From the NCBI GenBank assembly GCA_023052945.1, contig CP095495.1, positions 1,302,001 to 1,366,000 of the forward strand: a stretch of 64,000 nucleotides of DNA, in the 5' to 3' direction. The DNA is from Wolbachia pipientis (GTDB lineage Bacteria > Pseudomonadota > Alphaproteobacteria > Rickettsiales > Anaplasmataceae). Position numbers and translations under genes: made by a program. Under the pieces are notes generated by a model. That model ran no database searches, was not told the origin of the DNA, and was given only the letters and a program-made list of their open reading frames with translations. Of the stretch, positions 1 to 9,613 are shown piece by piece (position 1 is the first letter of the stretch; every line of letters begins with the position of its first letter).

Positions 1-318
1 ACTTCTATCTTTTGTTATAGTCACTTTTTTGGCGAGTAATGGCTCTATTCTCTTAAGTAACCTACATACATTTGCGTTGTGTACATTGAATAGGCATCCT
101 AAAAATCTATGTGTTATGTAAGTGCGATAGTACAAAATTACGCAAAACAACTTATCTTCCAGAGTTGGTAGTTTTGATCTTCTACCATGACACTTTTTCT
201 GTTTTTCCCATCCAGACCTCACTTTTTCCACTACTTTTTCGAACTCCTCTATAGTTAAACCTGTTATATTACGAAAGTTTCTTGGGTGTTTTTTCATATT
301 ATAGTAACTAAAGCTCAT
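1..318 (-). CDS. IS5-type transposase, N-terminal part
   Basis: This is the first 106 codons of the IS5-type transposase; the rest lies beyond base 1. The visible codons match those of the full 271-residue copy ending at 14396. It holds the N-terminal helix-turn-helix-like portion, not the catalytic DDE core. Whether this copy is intact cannot be seen. Confidence 0.8.
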   Translation of the reverse strand, partial: MSFSYYNMKKHPRNFRNITGLTIEEFEKVVEKVRSGWEKQKKCHGRRSKLPTLEDKLFCVILYYRTYITHRFLGCLFNVHNANVCRLLKRIEPLLAKKVTITKDRS

Positions 319-397
319 TTTTTTTCCTTACTTGATCTGCTTATTCTTCTTCTACCTCTCTCACATCATTTTTTCAATCACCTTTTTCAGCAGGTCT
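1..397 (-). mobile_element. IS5-type insertion sequence, copy 1, cut by window edge
   Basis: Bases 1-397 match 14079-14475, the second copy of the same element, in the same orientation. The transposase start codon is at 318 and the outer end reads AGCAGGTCT near 397. After that end copies 1 and 2 share a few more bases (TATGTTA) and then diverge, which marks the element boundary. The rest of the element lies outside the window. The length of the fuller copies (about 917 bp) and the transposase fit the ISWpi1 group of Wolbachia IS5 elements; that name is from memory. Confidence 0.85.
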
Positions 398-447
398 TAT
401 GTTACTTTAGCTATACTATATAAATTTTATAATATATCTAATGAATT

Positions 448-1230
448 GTGAATCTTCTCTTACTAAAAAAAGCTACAAATCTCATATTTCCAAACGTATG
501 CGTAAGTTGCGAGTGTATCATTGATGAAAATCTTAATCTGTGTAGTGAATGCAATAAAAAAATCAATTTTCTAACTAAGCATTATCTGTGTAGTGAATGC
601 AATAAAAAAATCAATTTTCTAACTAAGCATTACTGCAATGTTTGTGGAGTAGTAATCTCAGACAATATTCATACGTGTGGTAAGTGCATTACCAATCCTC
701 CACCGTTTAAAGTATTAAGATCAGTTTTTGCTTATGATCAACATAGTAGAAACATGATTATAAATTTCAAATTTTTTGATAATTTGAATTACGTAAAAAT
801 CTATGCAAAGTGGATACACCAAGCTAATCAGGATACGTTTCAGAACGCAGAGGCCATAATTCCTATACCGTTACATAAAATGCGTTTGTTTAAACGTAAA
901 TATAATCAAGCAGCACTACTTGCAAAAGAGTTGAGTAAGTTGTCCAATTTATCCTATACGCCATTTGCAATAAAACGTCTTCGCCATACTGCGCCTCAAG
1001 CTGGTCTTTCACTTAAACAGCGTGAAAAAAACTTAAAGAAGGCTTTTAAAACAAGCAACAAAGAAATTATCAAAAATAAAATCGTGATATTAGTTGATGA
1101 TGTGGTAACAACCGGAGCAACTGTAAGATCTTGCTCTCAAGAAATTTTAAACTCCGGTGCAAAAGAAGTGAGAGTGCTATCGCTTGCAAGAACGGTGAAT
1201 GATTGTAAAAATCAGCATGTTAAAACGTGA
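448..1230 (+). CDS. comF: ComF-family phosphoribosyltransferase
   Basis: The 260-residue protein has an N-terminal cysteine-rich region (CxxC pairs) followed by a type I phosphoribosyltransferase domain. The PRPP-binding loop reads VILVDDVVTTGAT near residue 215. ComF proteins are linked to DNA uptake in naturally competent bacteria; their role in an intracellular bacterium is unclear. The start is GTG at 448; an ATG at 441 is out of frame. The cysteine-rich part holds an in-frame 48-bp tandem duplication (538-633) that adds 16 residues and an extra CxxC unit. The 3' end overlaps convergent murE by 19 bp. Confidence 0.85.
   Translation: MNLLLLKKATNLIFPNVCVSCECIIDENLNLCSECNKKINFLTKHYLCSECNKKINFLTKHYCNVCGVVISDNIHTCGKCITNPPPFKVLRSVFAYDQHSRNMIINFKFFDNLNYVKIYAKWIHQANQDTFQNAEAIIPIPLHKMRLFKRKYNQAALLAKELSKLSNLSYTPFAIKRLRHTAPQAGLSLKQREKNLKKAFKTSNKEIIKNKIVILVDDVVTTGATVRSCSQEILNSGAKEVRVLSLARTVNDCKNQHVKT
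538..633 (+). repeat. 48-bp direct tandem duplication inside comF
   Basis: Two adjacent 48-bp units, 538-585 and 586-633, differ only at the last base (TAT versus TAC). Each encodes the same 16 residues, including one CxxC pair. The length is a multiple of three, so the comF frame is kept. Near identity implies a recent slippage or unequal-recombination event. Confidence 0.95.
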
Positions 1231-2645
1231 TTTTTAATAACCTCAACATCACTAAACTCAAAGGTTTGATTCCCTATGATTTGAAATCTTTCGTGCCCCT
1301 TTCCTGCAACTAGCAGAATCATACCCTTGTTATAGGCAATATCTACTCCTTTCTCTATAGCTTCTCTTCTATCTTCTATCTCTAGCGCATTAGGGCAATG
1401 TAGTAAAATACCACGACGAATTTCTGCAGGATTCTCATCACGCGGATTGTCATCCGTGATTATCACTCTGTCTGCATACATTTGTGCTACTTTACCCATT
1501 TCTGCGCGTTTTGTTTGATCACGATTGCCACCACAACCAAAAACTAGAATTATTTTTTTATTGAAGTGCCATTTTAAAGACAATAGGGCTTGTTTAAGCG
1601 CACTTGGAGTATGAGCGTAATCCACAAATGCAAAAGGTTTCACTTTTTCCATTCTTCCTGCTGGAAAAATGAGTTTATCTACGCATATTTCTCTGTAATT
1701 CAGTCCAGACGAGGTAACTATACCCATTGCACACAACAGATTATATGCTTGGAATTGCCCCAGAATCGGAAAAAACGTCTCATAAATTTCATCACCAATT
1801 TTAATTGTCAGGTGTTGACCGTTTGGTGCTGGTGTTTGCTTTAACAAAGTAATATCAGAGCCTTTTTTCCCATAGGTGATAACTTTGTTGCTGCGTTTTT
1901 CAGCTATTTTAAGCAGCGCATCATACTCACTTATGTCTGCATTTAACACTGCTGTTTCCCCTTTTGGTAATACCTCATAAAATAACTTTTTTTTAACTTC
2001 AAAATACTTGTTGATATCCTTATGATAATCTAAATGGTCTTGTGAGAAGTTGGTAAAAACTGCAGCAGTGAGCCTAAGTCCATGGATTCTATATTGATCA
2101 ACCCCATGACTTGATGCTTCTAACACTAAGTGCTCTACGTTTTTATTATCTATATCACGTAATGCTGCGTAAAGGTCATCTGCACCTGGAGTGGTAAGAC
2201 TGTTGCTATTACCTTTTCTACCATTATTGATGCATGTTCCAAGTGTTCCAATAGACGCAGCATTATAGCCAGCATTCTGCCAGATCTGACGGCAAAATTC
2301 TACTACTGAAGTTTTACCATTCGTACCAGTTACAGCAGCAACATATTTGGGCTGTTTGAACTGATAAAATCTGCTGACTATTTCGCTGTATATTTCTTGA
2401 GGGTTTGGGTGGAAAATATGAATTCCAGCGTCACGCGCTGGAATGATACCATTTGTTATGCAATCACTTGCAATTATCGCTTTAGCTCCACAAGATAATA
2501 TCTGATCTATGTAAATCCTATCCCTTTCTGACACACAAACGAAAAGATAACCTCCCTTGACTCTTTTGGGATTACATGTAACGCCCTTGATTTCAACGCC
2601 AAAGTTAACATCAACAACATCATGCAGTAATTCTCTCAGTTTCAT
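1212..2645 (-). CDS. murE: UDP-MurNAc-L-Ala-D-Glu:meso-DAP ligase
   Basis: MurE adds meso-diaminopimelate to the UDP-MurNAc dipeptide in the cytoplasm, an ATP-dependent step of peptidoglycan precursor synthesis. The 477-residue length is normal. The ATP loop reads TGTNGKTS near residue 106, and the DNPRDENP motif near residue 400 is the signature for meso-DAP rather than lysine. The C-terminal GKGHE motif is present. Wolbachia is known to keep the lipid II pathway without a classical sacculus. The start overlaps the 3' end of metC by 26 bp, so the two are probably translated from one mRNA. Confidence 0.95.
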   Translation of the reverse strand: MKLRELLHDVVDVNFGVEIKGVTCNPKRVKGGYLFVCVSERDRIYIDQILSCGAKAIIASDCITNGIIPARDAGIHIFHPNPQEIYSEIVSRFYQFKQPKYVAAVTGTNGKTSVVEFCRQIWQNAGYNAASIGTLGTCINNGRKGNSNSLTTPGADDLYAALRDIDNKNVEHLVLEASSHGVDQYRIHGLRLTAAVFTNFSQDHLDYHKDINKYFEVKKKLFYEVLPKGETAVLNADISEYDALLKIAEKRSNKVITYGKKGSDITLLKQTPAPNGQHLTIKIGDEIYETFFPILGQFQAYNLLCAMGIVTSSGLNYREICVDKLIFPAGRMEKVKPFAFVDYAHTPSALKQALLSLKWHFNKKIILVFGCGGNRDQTKRAEMGKVAQMYADRVIITDDNPRDENPAEIRRGILLHCPNALEIEDRREAIEKGVDIAYNKGMILLVAGKGHERFQIIGNQTFEFSDVEVIKNHVLTC

Positions 2646-3861
2646 GTCCTACTTCATCGTTTTGAAAGTCTAAGCATGATAACCTTTTTAGTGCATCATT
2701 AAGGTCAAAGATTAAATCTTCAGGATCTTCCAGTCCACAAAATATCCGTATAAAACTTCCACCATAATCTGAATTCATTACAGATCTTGACATAGATCTA
2801 CGATCTATTGGTAATATTAAACTATCGCACCCTCCCCAAGAAGCACCAATACTAAAAATTTTCATATGATCAACCATGCAGCTTAGTTCTTCACATGAAT
2901 ATTCTCTATCTAGTACTATACTGAATGTGCCGCTTGCTCCTTTGAAATAACTTTTCCATAATTCGTGTTGAGGATGGGAGGGAAGTGCTGGATACAAAAC
3001 TTTTTTGATTTTTGAATGTTTTTCTAGCCACTTTGCCACTTCCATTGCTGTATTTTGGTGCCTTTTCATACGTGTGTGCAGTGTTCTTAGTCCCCTGTGT
3101 ACAAGGTAGCAGTCGTGCGATTGAATGGTTACTCCATAATTTTTATAGCTCTCATAAAGCAATTTAAAAATTTCACCTTCAGCAATAATAGCCCCCATCA
3201 ATAAGTCTGAGTGACCGGCTAGATACTTTGTCACCGCATATAGTGCAACATCAATTCCATAATCAAGCGGCTTAAATAACAAAGGTGTGGCCCATGAATT
3301 GTCGCAAACGGTTACGATTCCACGTTCTTTAGCAACTTTTACTATATGCTCTACATTCGAAATCTCAAACGCTACAGAACCAGGAGTCTCGATCATTATC
3401 AATGAAGTATTACTCTGAATTAAATCAGCTATATCCTGTGTTGGATCATAAAAAGTTACTTCTGTTCCTCTTTTTGGTAGCTCATTTTCGGCAAATCTCT
3501 TAAGTCGGTAATAACTATTATCTTGTATCAAGACATGCGAACCCGCTTTAGTGAAAGTCAAAATAGCAAAAGTAAGTGCAAATAGTCCGGAAGGATAAAT
3601 AAGCGCTTGTCCACTCCCTTCAATTTCAGCAAGTGCATTTGAAAGATAATGAACAGTAGGAGTACCAACATTACTGTAGCTATAATCCCTTGCAACACCA
3701 TCGTTGATTACATCGTATATACTTTCTCCATTTGCTGCATTTAAGTAGTCCTTGTAAGTAGGAAATAATATGGTAGAAGAATGATAAACTGGCGGGTTCA
3801 TAGAACCTTTATAGTCATTAAATTTTCTTCCTGCTTTAACTAATATAGACTCTTCCTTCAC
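2620..3861 (-). CDS. metC: Cystathionine beta-lyase-type PLP enzyme
   Basis: This 413-residue protein belongs to the Cys/Met-metabolism PLP-dependent family. The PLP lysine sits in AVTKYLAGHSDLLMGA, and the upstream YPSGLFALTFA segment and substrate-pocket residues fit the family. Cystathionine beta-lyase releases homocysteine, pyruvate and ammonia from cystathionine; in Wolbachia the physiological substrate is uncertain, and a cysteine desulfhydrase-type activity is possible. It overlaps murE by 26 bp and lies 7 bp downstream of bolA, so bolA-metC-murE looks like one transcription unit. Confidence 0.85.
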   Translation of the reverse strand: MKEESILVKAGRKFNDYKGSMNPPVYHSSTILFPTYKDYLNAANGESIYDVINDGVARDYSYSNVGTPTVHYLSNALAEIEGSGQALIYPSGLFALTFAILTFTKAGSHVLIQDNSYYRLKRFAENELPKRGTEVTFYDPTQDIADLIQSNTSLIMIETPGSVAFEISNVEHIVKVAKERGIVTVCDNSWATPLLFKPLDYGIDVALYAVTKYLAGHSDLLMGAIIAEGEIFKLLYESYKNYGVTIQSHDCYLVHRGLRTLHTRMKRHQNTAMEVAKWLEKHSKIKKVLYPALPSHPQHELWKSYFKGASGTFSIVLDREYSCEELSCMVDHMKIFSIGASWGGCDSLILPIDRRSMSRSVMNSDYGGSFIRIFCGLEDPEDLIFDLNDALKRLSCLDFQNDEVGHETERITA

Positions 3862-3868
3862 ATTTTTA

Positions 3869-4153
3869 TTATTTATTTTTTAAATTGTACTCGTTTTGCG
3901 TATACAAGTGAAGAGAAATTGCATGTATTAGCTCTATCTCACCCTTCAATAACTCATAAATTAACTTATGTCTTTTTAGAATGCTCATTCTAATAAAGCC
4001 GTCAGATATTAATATTAATTTAATGTGCGAAGGTAATGTTGAAGATGAAGCAAAATAATGATCAGCATGCTTTACTGATTCATCGATAATGTTGATATCA
4101 ATTACATCTATCGAATCGCGTATCTTTTCTTCTATCGTTTTAATAATATCCAT
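3869..4153 (-). CDS. bolA: BolA-family protein
   Basis: The product is about 94 residues, the usual BolA size. Family features are the SVKHADHYF stretch, the central SHIKLILISDGF strand-helix segment and the conserved histidine in the C-terminal IHAISLHLYT segment. BolA proteins work with monothiol glutaredoxins in iron-sulfur cluster handling and stress response. The frame is open upstream to 4234, but homology begins at ATG 4153; the upstream part reads through a short repeat-like stretch (about 4186-4222) and is not protein-like. It precedes metC by 7 bp and follows dnaK by 88 bp. Confidence 0.85.
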   Translation of the reverse strand: MDIIKTIEEKIRDSIDVIDINIIDESVKHADHYFASSSTLPSHIKLILISDGFIRMSILKRHKLIYELLKGEIELIHAISLHLYTQNEYNLKNK

Positions 4154-4241
4154 AATGGTTTCTTTAAGCAACAATATGCTCCTCTTGTCATCCAAGTAGC
4201 TGATACTGGAATGACAGGAAAAGTGATATAACAATACACAA

Positions 4242-6164
4242 TTACTTATTCTCTTCCTTATTATCTATGTCTTGATAATCAGAATCTACTACTTTTTCTT
4301 CTTTATCATTTGGATTCCCTTCTGATGAAAAGCCATTTCCAGCACTATTTTGTTGTGAGGCATTATACATAGCTTCTCCAAGTTTCATAGATAATTGAGA
4401 AAGATTAGTAACTTTCTGCTGGATTGAATCAGTGTCATCAATGTTATCAGATTTACTAACTTCTTTTAATTCGTTAACTGCATTTTCAATAGCAGATTTA
4501 TCTTCTGGTGAAACTTTATCACCATACTCTGTCAGAGACTTTTCTGTAGAATGAACTAAACTATCTGCTTGGTTTTTCACCTCAATAAACTTTTTGCGCT
4601 TCTCATCTTCTTGTGCTTTTTCTTCAGCTTCTTTCACCATGCGATTTATTTCATCATCAGATAGACCACCTGAAGATTGAATGCGTATTTTTTGCTCTTT
4701 TCCAGTAGCTTTATCTTTTGCAGAAACATGTGCTATTCCATTTGCATCTATGTCAAATGTTACTTCGATCTGAGGAACTCCACGAGGAGCAGGAGGTATC
4801 CCTTCCAAACTAAACTGACCAAGTAGCTTGTTATCAACCGCCAATTTTCTTTCACCTTGATGTACCTTAATTGTAACGGCTGTTTGGTTATCTTCTGCAG
4901 TTGAAAACACCTGAGATTTTTTAGTGGGAATAGTAGTATTACGTTCAATAAGTGGAGTGAATACTCCTCCTAGAGTCTCAATACCAAGAGAAAGTGGAGT
5001 CACGTCAAGTAGTAACACATCTCTTACATCACCTTGAATGATTCCCGCCTGTATTGCAGCTCCAATTGCTACAACTTCATCAGGATTCACTCCTCTATGT
5101 GGATCTTTGCCAAAGAATTCTTTAACTTTCTCTATGACTTTTGGCATACGAGTCATGCCACCAACGAGAACCACTTCGCCAATTTGACTAGCAGACAAAC
5201 CAGCATCCTCAAGAGCTTTTTTACAAGGAGCCATAGTTCTTTCGATTAAACCATTCACTAAGCTTTCAAGTTTTGCTCTCGTTAATTTCATATTTAAGTG
5301 TTTTGGACCACTTGCATCAGCTGTAATAAACGGTAGATTTATTTCCGTTTCCATTGCACTTGATAATTCAATTTTCGCTTTTTCAGCAGCTTCTTTGATT
5401 CTTTGCATAGCCATTGGATCATTTTTCAAATCAATGCCATTACTTTTCTTGAATTCATCTAGTAAATAACTCACTATTGCGTTATCAAAGTCTTCACCTC
5501 CAAGATGAGTGTCACCATTTGTAGCCTTTACTTCAAAAACCCCTTCACCTATTTCAAGTATTGAGACATCAAATGTACCACCACCAAGGTCATATACCAC
5601 TATTGTGTGCCCATGTTTCTTATCAAGACCATAAGCAAGCGCTGCAGCAGTCGGTTCATTTACTATTCTGAGTACATTTAATCCGGCGATTTTTCCTGCA
5701 TCTTTTGTTGCTTGACGTTGAGAGTCGTTGAAGTATGCTGGCACTGTTATCACAGCATCTTTTACTTCCTCTCCAAGATAAGCTTCTGCTGCTTCTTTCA
5801 TGTTTTGTAGTATGAATGCACCAATTTGACTAGGAGAGTATTCTTTATTATCAGTGGTTTTAACCCATGCGTCACCATTTTTTGCTGCAAACACTTTATA
5901 CGGCACGTTTAGATTTTTCATTTCAGAATCACCGTATTGACGGCCTATTAATCTCTTAGTAGCAAAAAAGGTATTACTTGCATTGGTGGTTGCTTGCCTT
6001 TTTGCTGGAGCGCCAATCAACCTTTCTCCTGACGAAGTAAATGCAACTATAGATGGAGTAGTTCTTGCCCCTTCTTTATTTTCTATTACCTTTGTATCCT
6101 TGCCCTGCATTATTGCAACACAAGAATTTGTTGTTCCGAGATCTATGCCTATTGCTCTTCCCAT
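4242..6164 (-). CDS. dnaK: Chaperone DnaK (Hsp70)
   Basis: DnaK is the ATP-dependent Hsp70 that folds and protects proteins with DnaJ and GrpE. The 640-residue length is normal. The ATPase domain opens with [12 protein letters not shown], carries [15 protein letters not shown] near residue 150 and [12 protein letters not shown] near 195, and is followed by the linker ([13 protein letters not shown]) and the substrate-binding domain. The C-terminus is acidic and ends EENK. It has its own upstream gap of 87 bp to rne. dnaJ and grpE are not in this window. Confidence 0.98.
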   Translation of the reverse strand: MGRAIGIDLGTTNSCVAIMQGKDTKVIENKEGARTTPSIVAFTSSGERLIGAPAKRQATTNASNTFFATKRLIGRQYGDSEMKNLNVPYKVFAAKNGDAWVKTTDNKEYSPSQIGAFILQNMKEAAEAYLGEEVKDAVITVPAYFNDSQRQATKDAGKIAGLNVLRIVNEPTAAALAYGLDKKHGHTIVVYDLGGGTFDVSILEIGEGVFEVKATNGDTHLGGEDFDNAIVSYLLDEFKKSNGIDLKNDPMAMQRIKEAAEKAKIELSSAMETEINLPFITADASGPKHLNMKLTRAKLESLVNGLIERTMAPCKKALEDAGLSASQIGEVVLVGGMTRMPKVIEKVKEFFGKDPHRGVNPDEVVAIGAAIQAGIIQGDVRDVLLLDVTPLSLGIETLGGVFTPLIERNTTIPTKKSQVFSTAEDNQTAVTIKVHQGERKLAVDNKLLGQFSLEGIPPAPRGVPQIEVTFDIDANGIAHVSAKDKATGKEQKIRIQSSGGLSDDEINRMVKEAEEKAQEDEKRKKFIEVKNQADSLVHSTEKSLTEYGDKVSPEDKSAIENAVNELKEVSKSDNIDDTDSIQQKVTNLSQLSMKLGEAMYNASQQNSAGNGFSSEGNPNDKEEKVVDSDYQDIDNKEENK

Positions 6165-6251
6165 AATGAATACCCCATTGTAAATATTATCTGATATAAG
6201 AATATATAAGTATAGGACTTATTAATTACAAGCCCAATTTAGGGTTTCTAA

Positions 6252-8015
6252 TTAGTTATTAGAACTTAAAAAGCGCGAAAGCCACTTAGTCAGCCAAAAA
6301 TTGCCTCGTAGTTTATTTGAATTATCAACTTCTTCATTGCTGCTATCCTCAATTTGGTATCCAGAGTTCTGTAACGGCTTATAACCGTTTGAATTAACAT
6401 CATCTCCTTGTTTTAAAACAAATGTATTTACATCTAAACTGTTATCAGTACTAATGTTCAATGTAATATTAAACTCTTTTTCGATTGTAGAAACTGTATT
6501 CCGTTTATTATTAAAAATATGCGCTATAACCGCACTATGCGCTATTAAATCAAAAGACTTATTTTGGTTCCTATGAGCAATGTGTTGTAAATCCCTTAGT
6601 ATCGATGCAACAATTACTTCGTTCGATTTTACTCTTCCAATACCCTTGCAGTGTAAACACTCTGTAGTATTAATTTCTTGTATGTTTGGTTTAATTCTTT
6701 GTCTTGAAAATACCATTAAACCAAAGTCATTTATGTAGCTAAATTGAACTTTAGCTTTATCGTCTTTAAACGCTTGCTTTATAGCAGACTCAACAGCTCT
6801 GCAATACTGATATTTCAACATGTCAATAAAATCGACTACTATTAATCCTGATAGGCCCCTAAGATTCACCTGTCTTGATATTTCAGGTACTGCTTCCATA
6901 TTGGTTCTATAAGCTGTTTCTTCTATGCTATCTTCTCCTGTCATCTTTCCTGAATTTACGTCTATTGAAACAAACGCCTCAGTTAAAGTTATTACCAAAG
7001 ACCCACCAGATGGCAACTCTACCCTATTGCTATATAACTCAGAAATTTGATCTTCGATTCCATAGTAAGTAAAGATTGGGATAGAACCTCTATACAATCT
7101 GTAACGCAACTTACTACCTTTTAATGCATTTTTAGTATATTGTCTCACTGCTTCAAAAGCTTCCTTCCCAGATACTATGACTTCTATACCATCGCTACAA
7201 AAATCACGAACAGATCTCATAATTACATCTGCTTCGTTGTAAATTAATGATGGAGCATTTACAGAGAAGGCATTTTTTTGAATGCTCTGCCATAATGAGG
7301 ATAAGTAATTGTAATCCTGCTCAATTTCTTTCTTATCTTTTCCTGAACCAACAGTTCTTACTATTAAACCTGATCTTTTTGGCAAGTTTATTGAACTCAG
7401 TATATCCTTTAACTGCTTTCTGACATTAGCATCTTCAATTCTGCGAGACACCCCACCTTTACTCATGGAATTTGGCATGAAAACACAGTATCTACCCACT
7501 AAAGTTATATATGTTGTAAATGAAGCTCCTTTATTGCCTCGTTCCTCTTTAGTTAGCTGAACCAATACTTTTTGATTTACTGAAATAACATCTTGTAATT
7601 TGTATTTTTTATATAAAGGTACCTCTCTTACAAAACCACTACCTGACTCGTTAACATTCTTACTAGCTGCAAAATCTGAAGAAACATTTGCTGGTGCTTC
7701 TTCTGTACAATCGTCATTTGAGTAGCCCTCAAAGATAGTTTCCTTTTCTTTTTCTGAAATATTGAAGTAATCTAGAGATATCTCGGAAAAAGATAAAAAA
7801 CCTTGCTTGTTTTTTCCATATTCAATAAATACAGCTTGCAAAGAAGGCTCTATACGCTTTACATAAGCAACGTATATATTACCTCTTAATTGTTTTTTTT
7901 CCTTGAATTCTTGTTCAAATTCTACAACCTTATTATTAACTGATAAGGCAACTCTTACCTCATTAGAACAGGCAGAATTTTCTATCAATAATAACCTTTT
8001 GCCACTATTTGCCAC
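6252..8015 (-). CDS. rne: Ribonuclease E/G-family endoribonuclease
   Basis: This 587-residue protein is the catalytic core type of RNase E/G, an Mg-dependent 5'-sensing endoribonuclease in rRNA processing and mRNA decay. An S1-like region lies near residues 40-185, interrupted by a low-complexity insert. The catalytic aspartates are in FVSIDVNSGKMTG (near 353) and GLIVVDFIDM (near 390). A zinc-link CLHCKG sits near 450. The long C-terminal degradosome scaffold of E. coli RNase E is absent, as is common in reduced genomes. Confidence 0.93.
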   Translation of the reverse strand: MANSGKRLLLIENSACSNEVRVALSVNNKVVEFEQEFKEKKQLRGNIYVAYVKRIEPSLQAVFIEYGKNKQGFLSFSEISLDYFNISEKEKETIFEGYSNDDCTEEAPANVSSDFAASKNVNESGSGFVREVPLYKKYKLQDVISVNQKVLVQLTKEERGNKGASFTTYITLVGRYCVFMPNSMSKGGVSRRIEDANVRKQLKDILSSINLPKRSGLIVRTVGSGKDKKEIEQDYNYLSSLWQSIQKNAFSVNAPSLIYNEADVIMRSVRDFCSDGIEVIVSGKEAFEAVRQYTKNALKGSKLRYRLYRGSIPIFTYYGIEDQISELYSNRVELPSGGSLVITLTEAFVSIDVNSGKMTGEDSIEETAYRTNMEAVPEISRQVNLRGLSGLIVVDFIDMLKYQYCRAVESAIKQAFKDDKAKVQFSYINDFGLMVFSRQRIKPNIQEINTTECLHCKGIGRVKSNEVIVASILRDLQHIAHRNQNKSFDLIAHSAVIAHIFNNKRNTVSTIEKEFNITLNISTDNSLDVNTFVLKQGDDVNSNGYKPLQNSGYQIEDSSNEEVDNSNKLRGNFWLTKWLSRFLSSNN

Positions 8016-8164
8016 TTATTTACCGTTTGCTTTTCATTCTGAAGTTAACTTCATGCTACTTAATGCACTGTTGATTGTCAAGAATTTTACGATCTGCATT
8101 ATTCGGTTGACTTTTAGTGTTTTGCGTAATAAACTCGCATAGAATCTATTATATCATTATAAGT

Positions 8165-8365
8165 ATGGCGAAAAAAAATGCTTCTTTGCTCGTTAAGTTA
8201 GTCAGCACTGCAATCAAGATAACAAAAACTGGTGAAGAAAAATCAACTGGCTATTTTTATGTAAAAAAGCGTAATCCAAAAAAGCTCACCAGAAAACTGG
8301 AGTTTAGGAAGTATGACCCAGTAGTCAGAAGGCACGTATTATTTAAAGAAGAAAAATTAAAGTAG
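8165..8365 (+). CDS. rpmG: Ribosomal protein L33
   Basis: The 66-residue basic protein matches L33 of the 50S subunit: N-terminal [15 protein letters not shown], then [25 protein letters not shown] split across the middle. It is the alphaproteobacterial form without the four zinc-binding cysteines. The frame stays open upstream to 8117, but family homology begins at ATG 8165. Confidence 0.93.
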   Translation: MAKKNASLLVKLVSTAIKITKTGEEKSTGYFYVKKRNPKKLTRKLEFRKYDPVVRRHVLFKEEKLK

Positions 8366-8390
8366 TTTTTTTATAAGGAATTTTATTATT

Positions 8391-8624
8391 ATGCAAAATT
8401 TACAATTAAGTTATCCTATAATAGTAGAGTTGGAGGATGTAAAAGATACAAAACTGAAATTAATAAAGGTCATTGCACAATTAATAAGTAAGAGGTACAA
8501 AACACAGAAAAAAGCAGCAAACGCTCTAAAGATTGATCAACCTAAAGTATCTCAAATCAATAGGTCAAAAATCGAAGGGTTCTCCTTAGAATACTTGCTT
8601 AACTTATTGATTGCATTGGGCTAA
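8391..8624 (+). CDS. Small XRE/HigA-like helix-turn-helix protein
   Basis: This 77-residue protein has one HTH domain; the segment AANALKIDQPKVSQINR reads as helix-turn-recognition helix. It resembles HigA-type antitoxin or regulator proteins. No HigB/RelE-type toxin gene adjoins it: rpmG ends 25 bp upstream, and convergent znuA lies downstream. It may be an orphan regulator. Its target cannot be inferred. Confidence 0.7.
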   Translation: MQNLQLSYPIIVELEDVKDTKLKLIKVIAQLISKRYKTQKKAANALKIDQPKVSQINRSKIEGFSLEYLLNLLIALG

Positions 8625-8731
8625 GACATAAACGTAAGAATAAAGCATAATTCTAAACCTGCATAATATGTAAAGGACAAATGGTAATTTAAATTGCAGA
8701 ACAATAAAACAGTAAGCTAAAAGGGAGCTTA

Positions 8732-9613
8732 TTACTCAACAAAACAAGACTTAAAATTTTGTGCAATGCTATTGATTATGGCTAGATATGCATCTTTTCC
8801 AGGCTCTATGTCTGATCCAATAGGATCAAGAACTACCATTTTTGCGTCATTAGAAAGAGCATTAGGCTTTATGCTATCTTCCTGTGAATGAGCAAATATA
8901 CATTTAACGTTTTCTTCCTTCATTATCTTTTTTAGCTTCATAAAACTCTTCATACCTATGTAAGAATCCTCTTCTATAGAAAGAATGGCGTTTGGGTGAT
9001 TTAGACCGAAATATTTTTCAAAATATTGATAAGCATCGTGAGTGACGATGTATTTTTGATTTTTAAAATCATTCAGTTCTTTCACGATTTCTTTTACTTC
9101 TTGGTCTATTTTTTTTATAGCTTTTGTTGCATTAGAGTTGTATCGATGGGAATTTTCTTTATCTATGTTAGACAACGTTGCACTTATAAAAAGTATCATG
9201 CTCTTTGCATTTTCGGGACTCAGCCAAATGTGTAGGTCTTTTTCATCTTGAGTATTGGTAATTTTTCTAGAAAATGAATGTGGCCGAGCAGGAAGTAGGT
9301 TGATTACCTGTGACAACTGCACTAGTTCTTTATTATTTTTGGCGAAAGTTTGAACAAACGTCTCTAAGTTATCGTCAGTGTAAAATATGACATCACTTGA
9401 TTCCAAATTACTCGCATCAGACGGCTTTAATATATAATTATGCGCAGATGTTGCATAGCCAAGCAATCCCGGTTCTAAAATCCCTTCTGTCACAGAAGCT
9501 ACAAGTGAGTGGATAGGTTTAATTGTAGCTACAACTTTTAAATTGGATGAAAAGGCAATATTATAGTATAGTGTAAATGAAAGTAATAGAAAAAAAGCCA
9601 GTAAATGTCTCAT
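8732..9613 (-). CDS. znuA: Zinc/metal ABC transporter periplasmic-binding protein
   Basis: This 293-residue protein starts with a hydrophobic signal peptide (residues 1-22, ending near AFSS). The cluster A-I fold carries candidate metal ligands: His in KPIHSLV, His in SAHNYILKPSD, His in DLHIWLSPENA, and a late acidic residue near GSDIEPG. The long His-rich loop of enterobacterial ZnuA is missing. It would deliver zinc or manganese to an inner-membrane permease. It is divergent from the ATPase gene znuC, and the two coding regions overlap by 9 bp at their starts. The permease gene is not in this window. Confidence 0.85.
   Translation of the reverse strand: MRHLLAFFLLLSFTLYYNIAFSSNLKVVATIKPIHSLVASVTEGILEPGLLGYATSAHNYILKPSDASNLESSDVIFYTDDNLETFVQTFAKNNKELVQLSQVINLLPARPHSFSRKITNTQDEKDLHIWLSPENAKSMILFISATLSNIDKENSHRYNSNATKAIKKIDQEVKEIVKELNDFKNQKYIVTHDAYQYFEKYFGLNHPNAILSIEEDSYIGMKSFMKLKKIMKEENVKCIFAHSQEDSIKPNALSNDAKMVVLDPIGSDIEPGKDAYLAIINSIAQNFKSCFVE

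Noticed and set aside
6165..6251. A heat-shock (sigma-32) promoter for dnaK
   Set aside because: A CTTG-like element exists but spacing and the -10 do not fit; no convincing promoter was seen.
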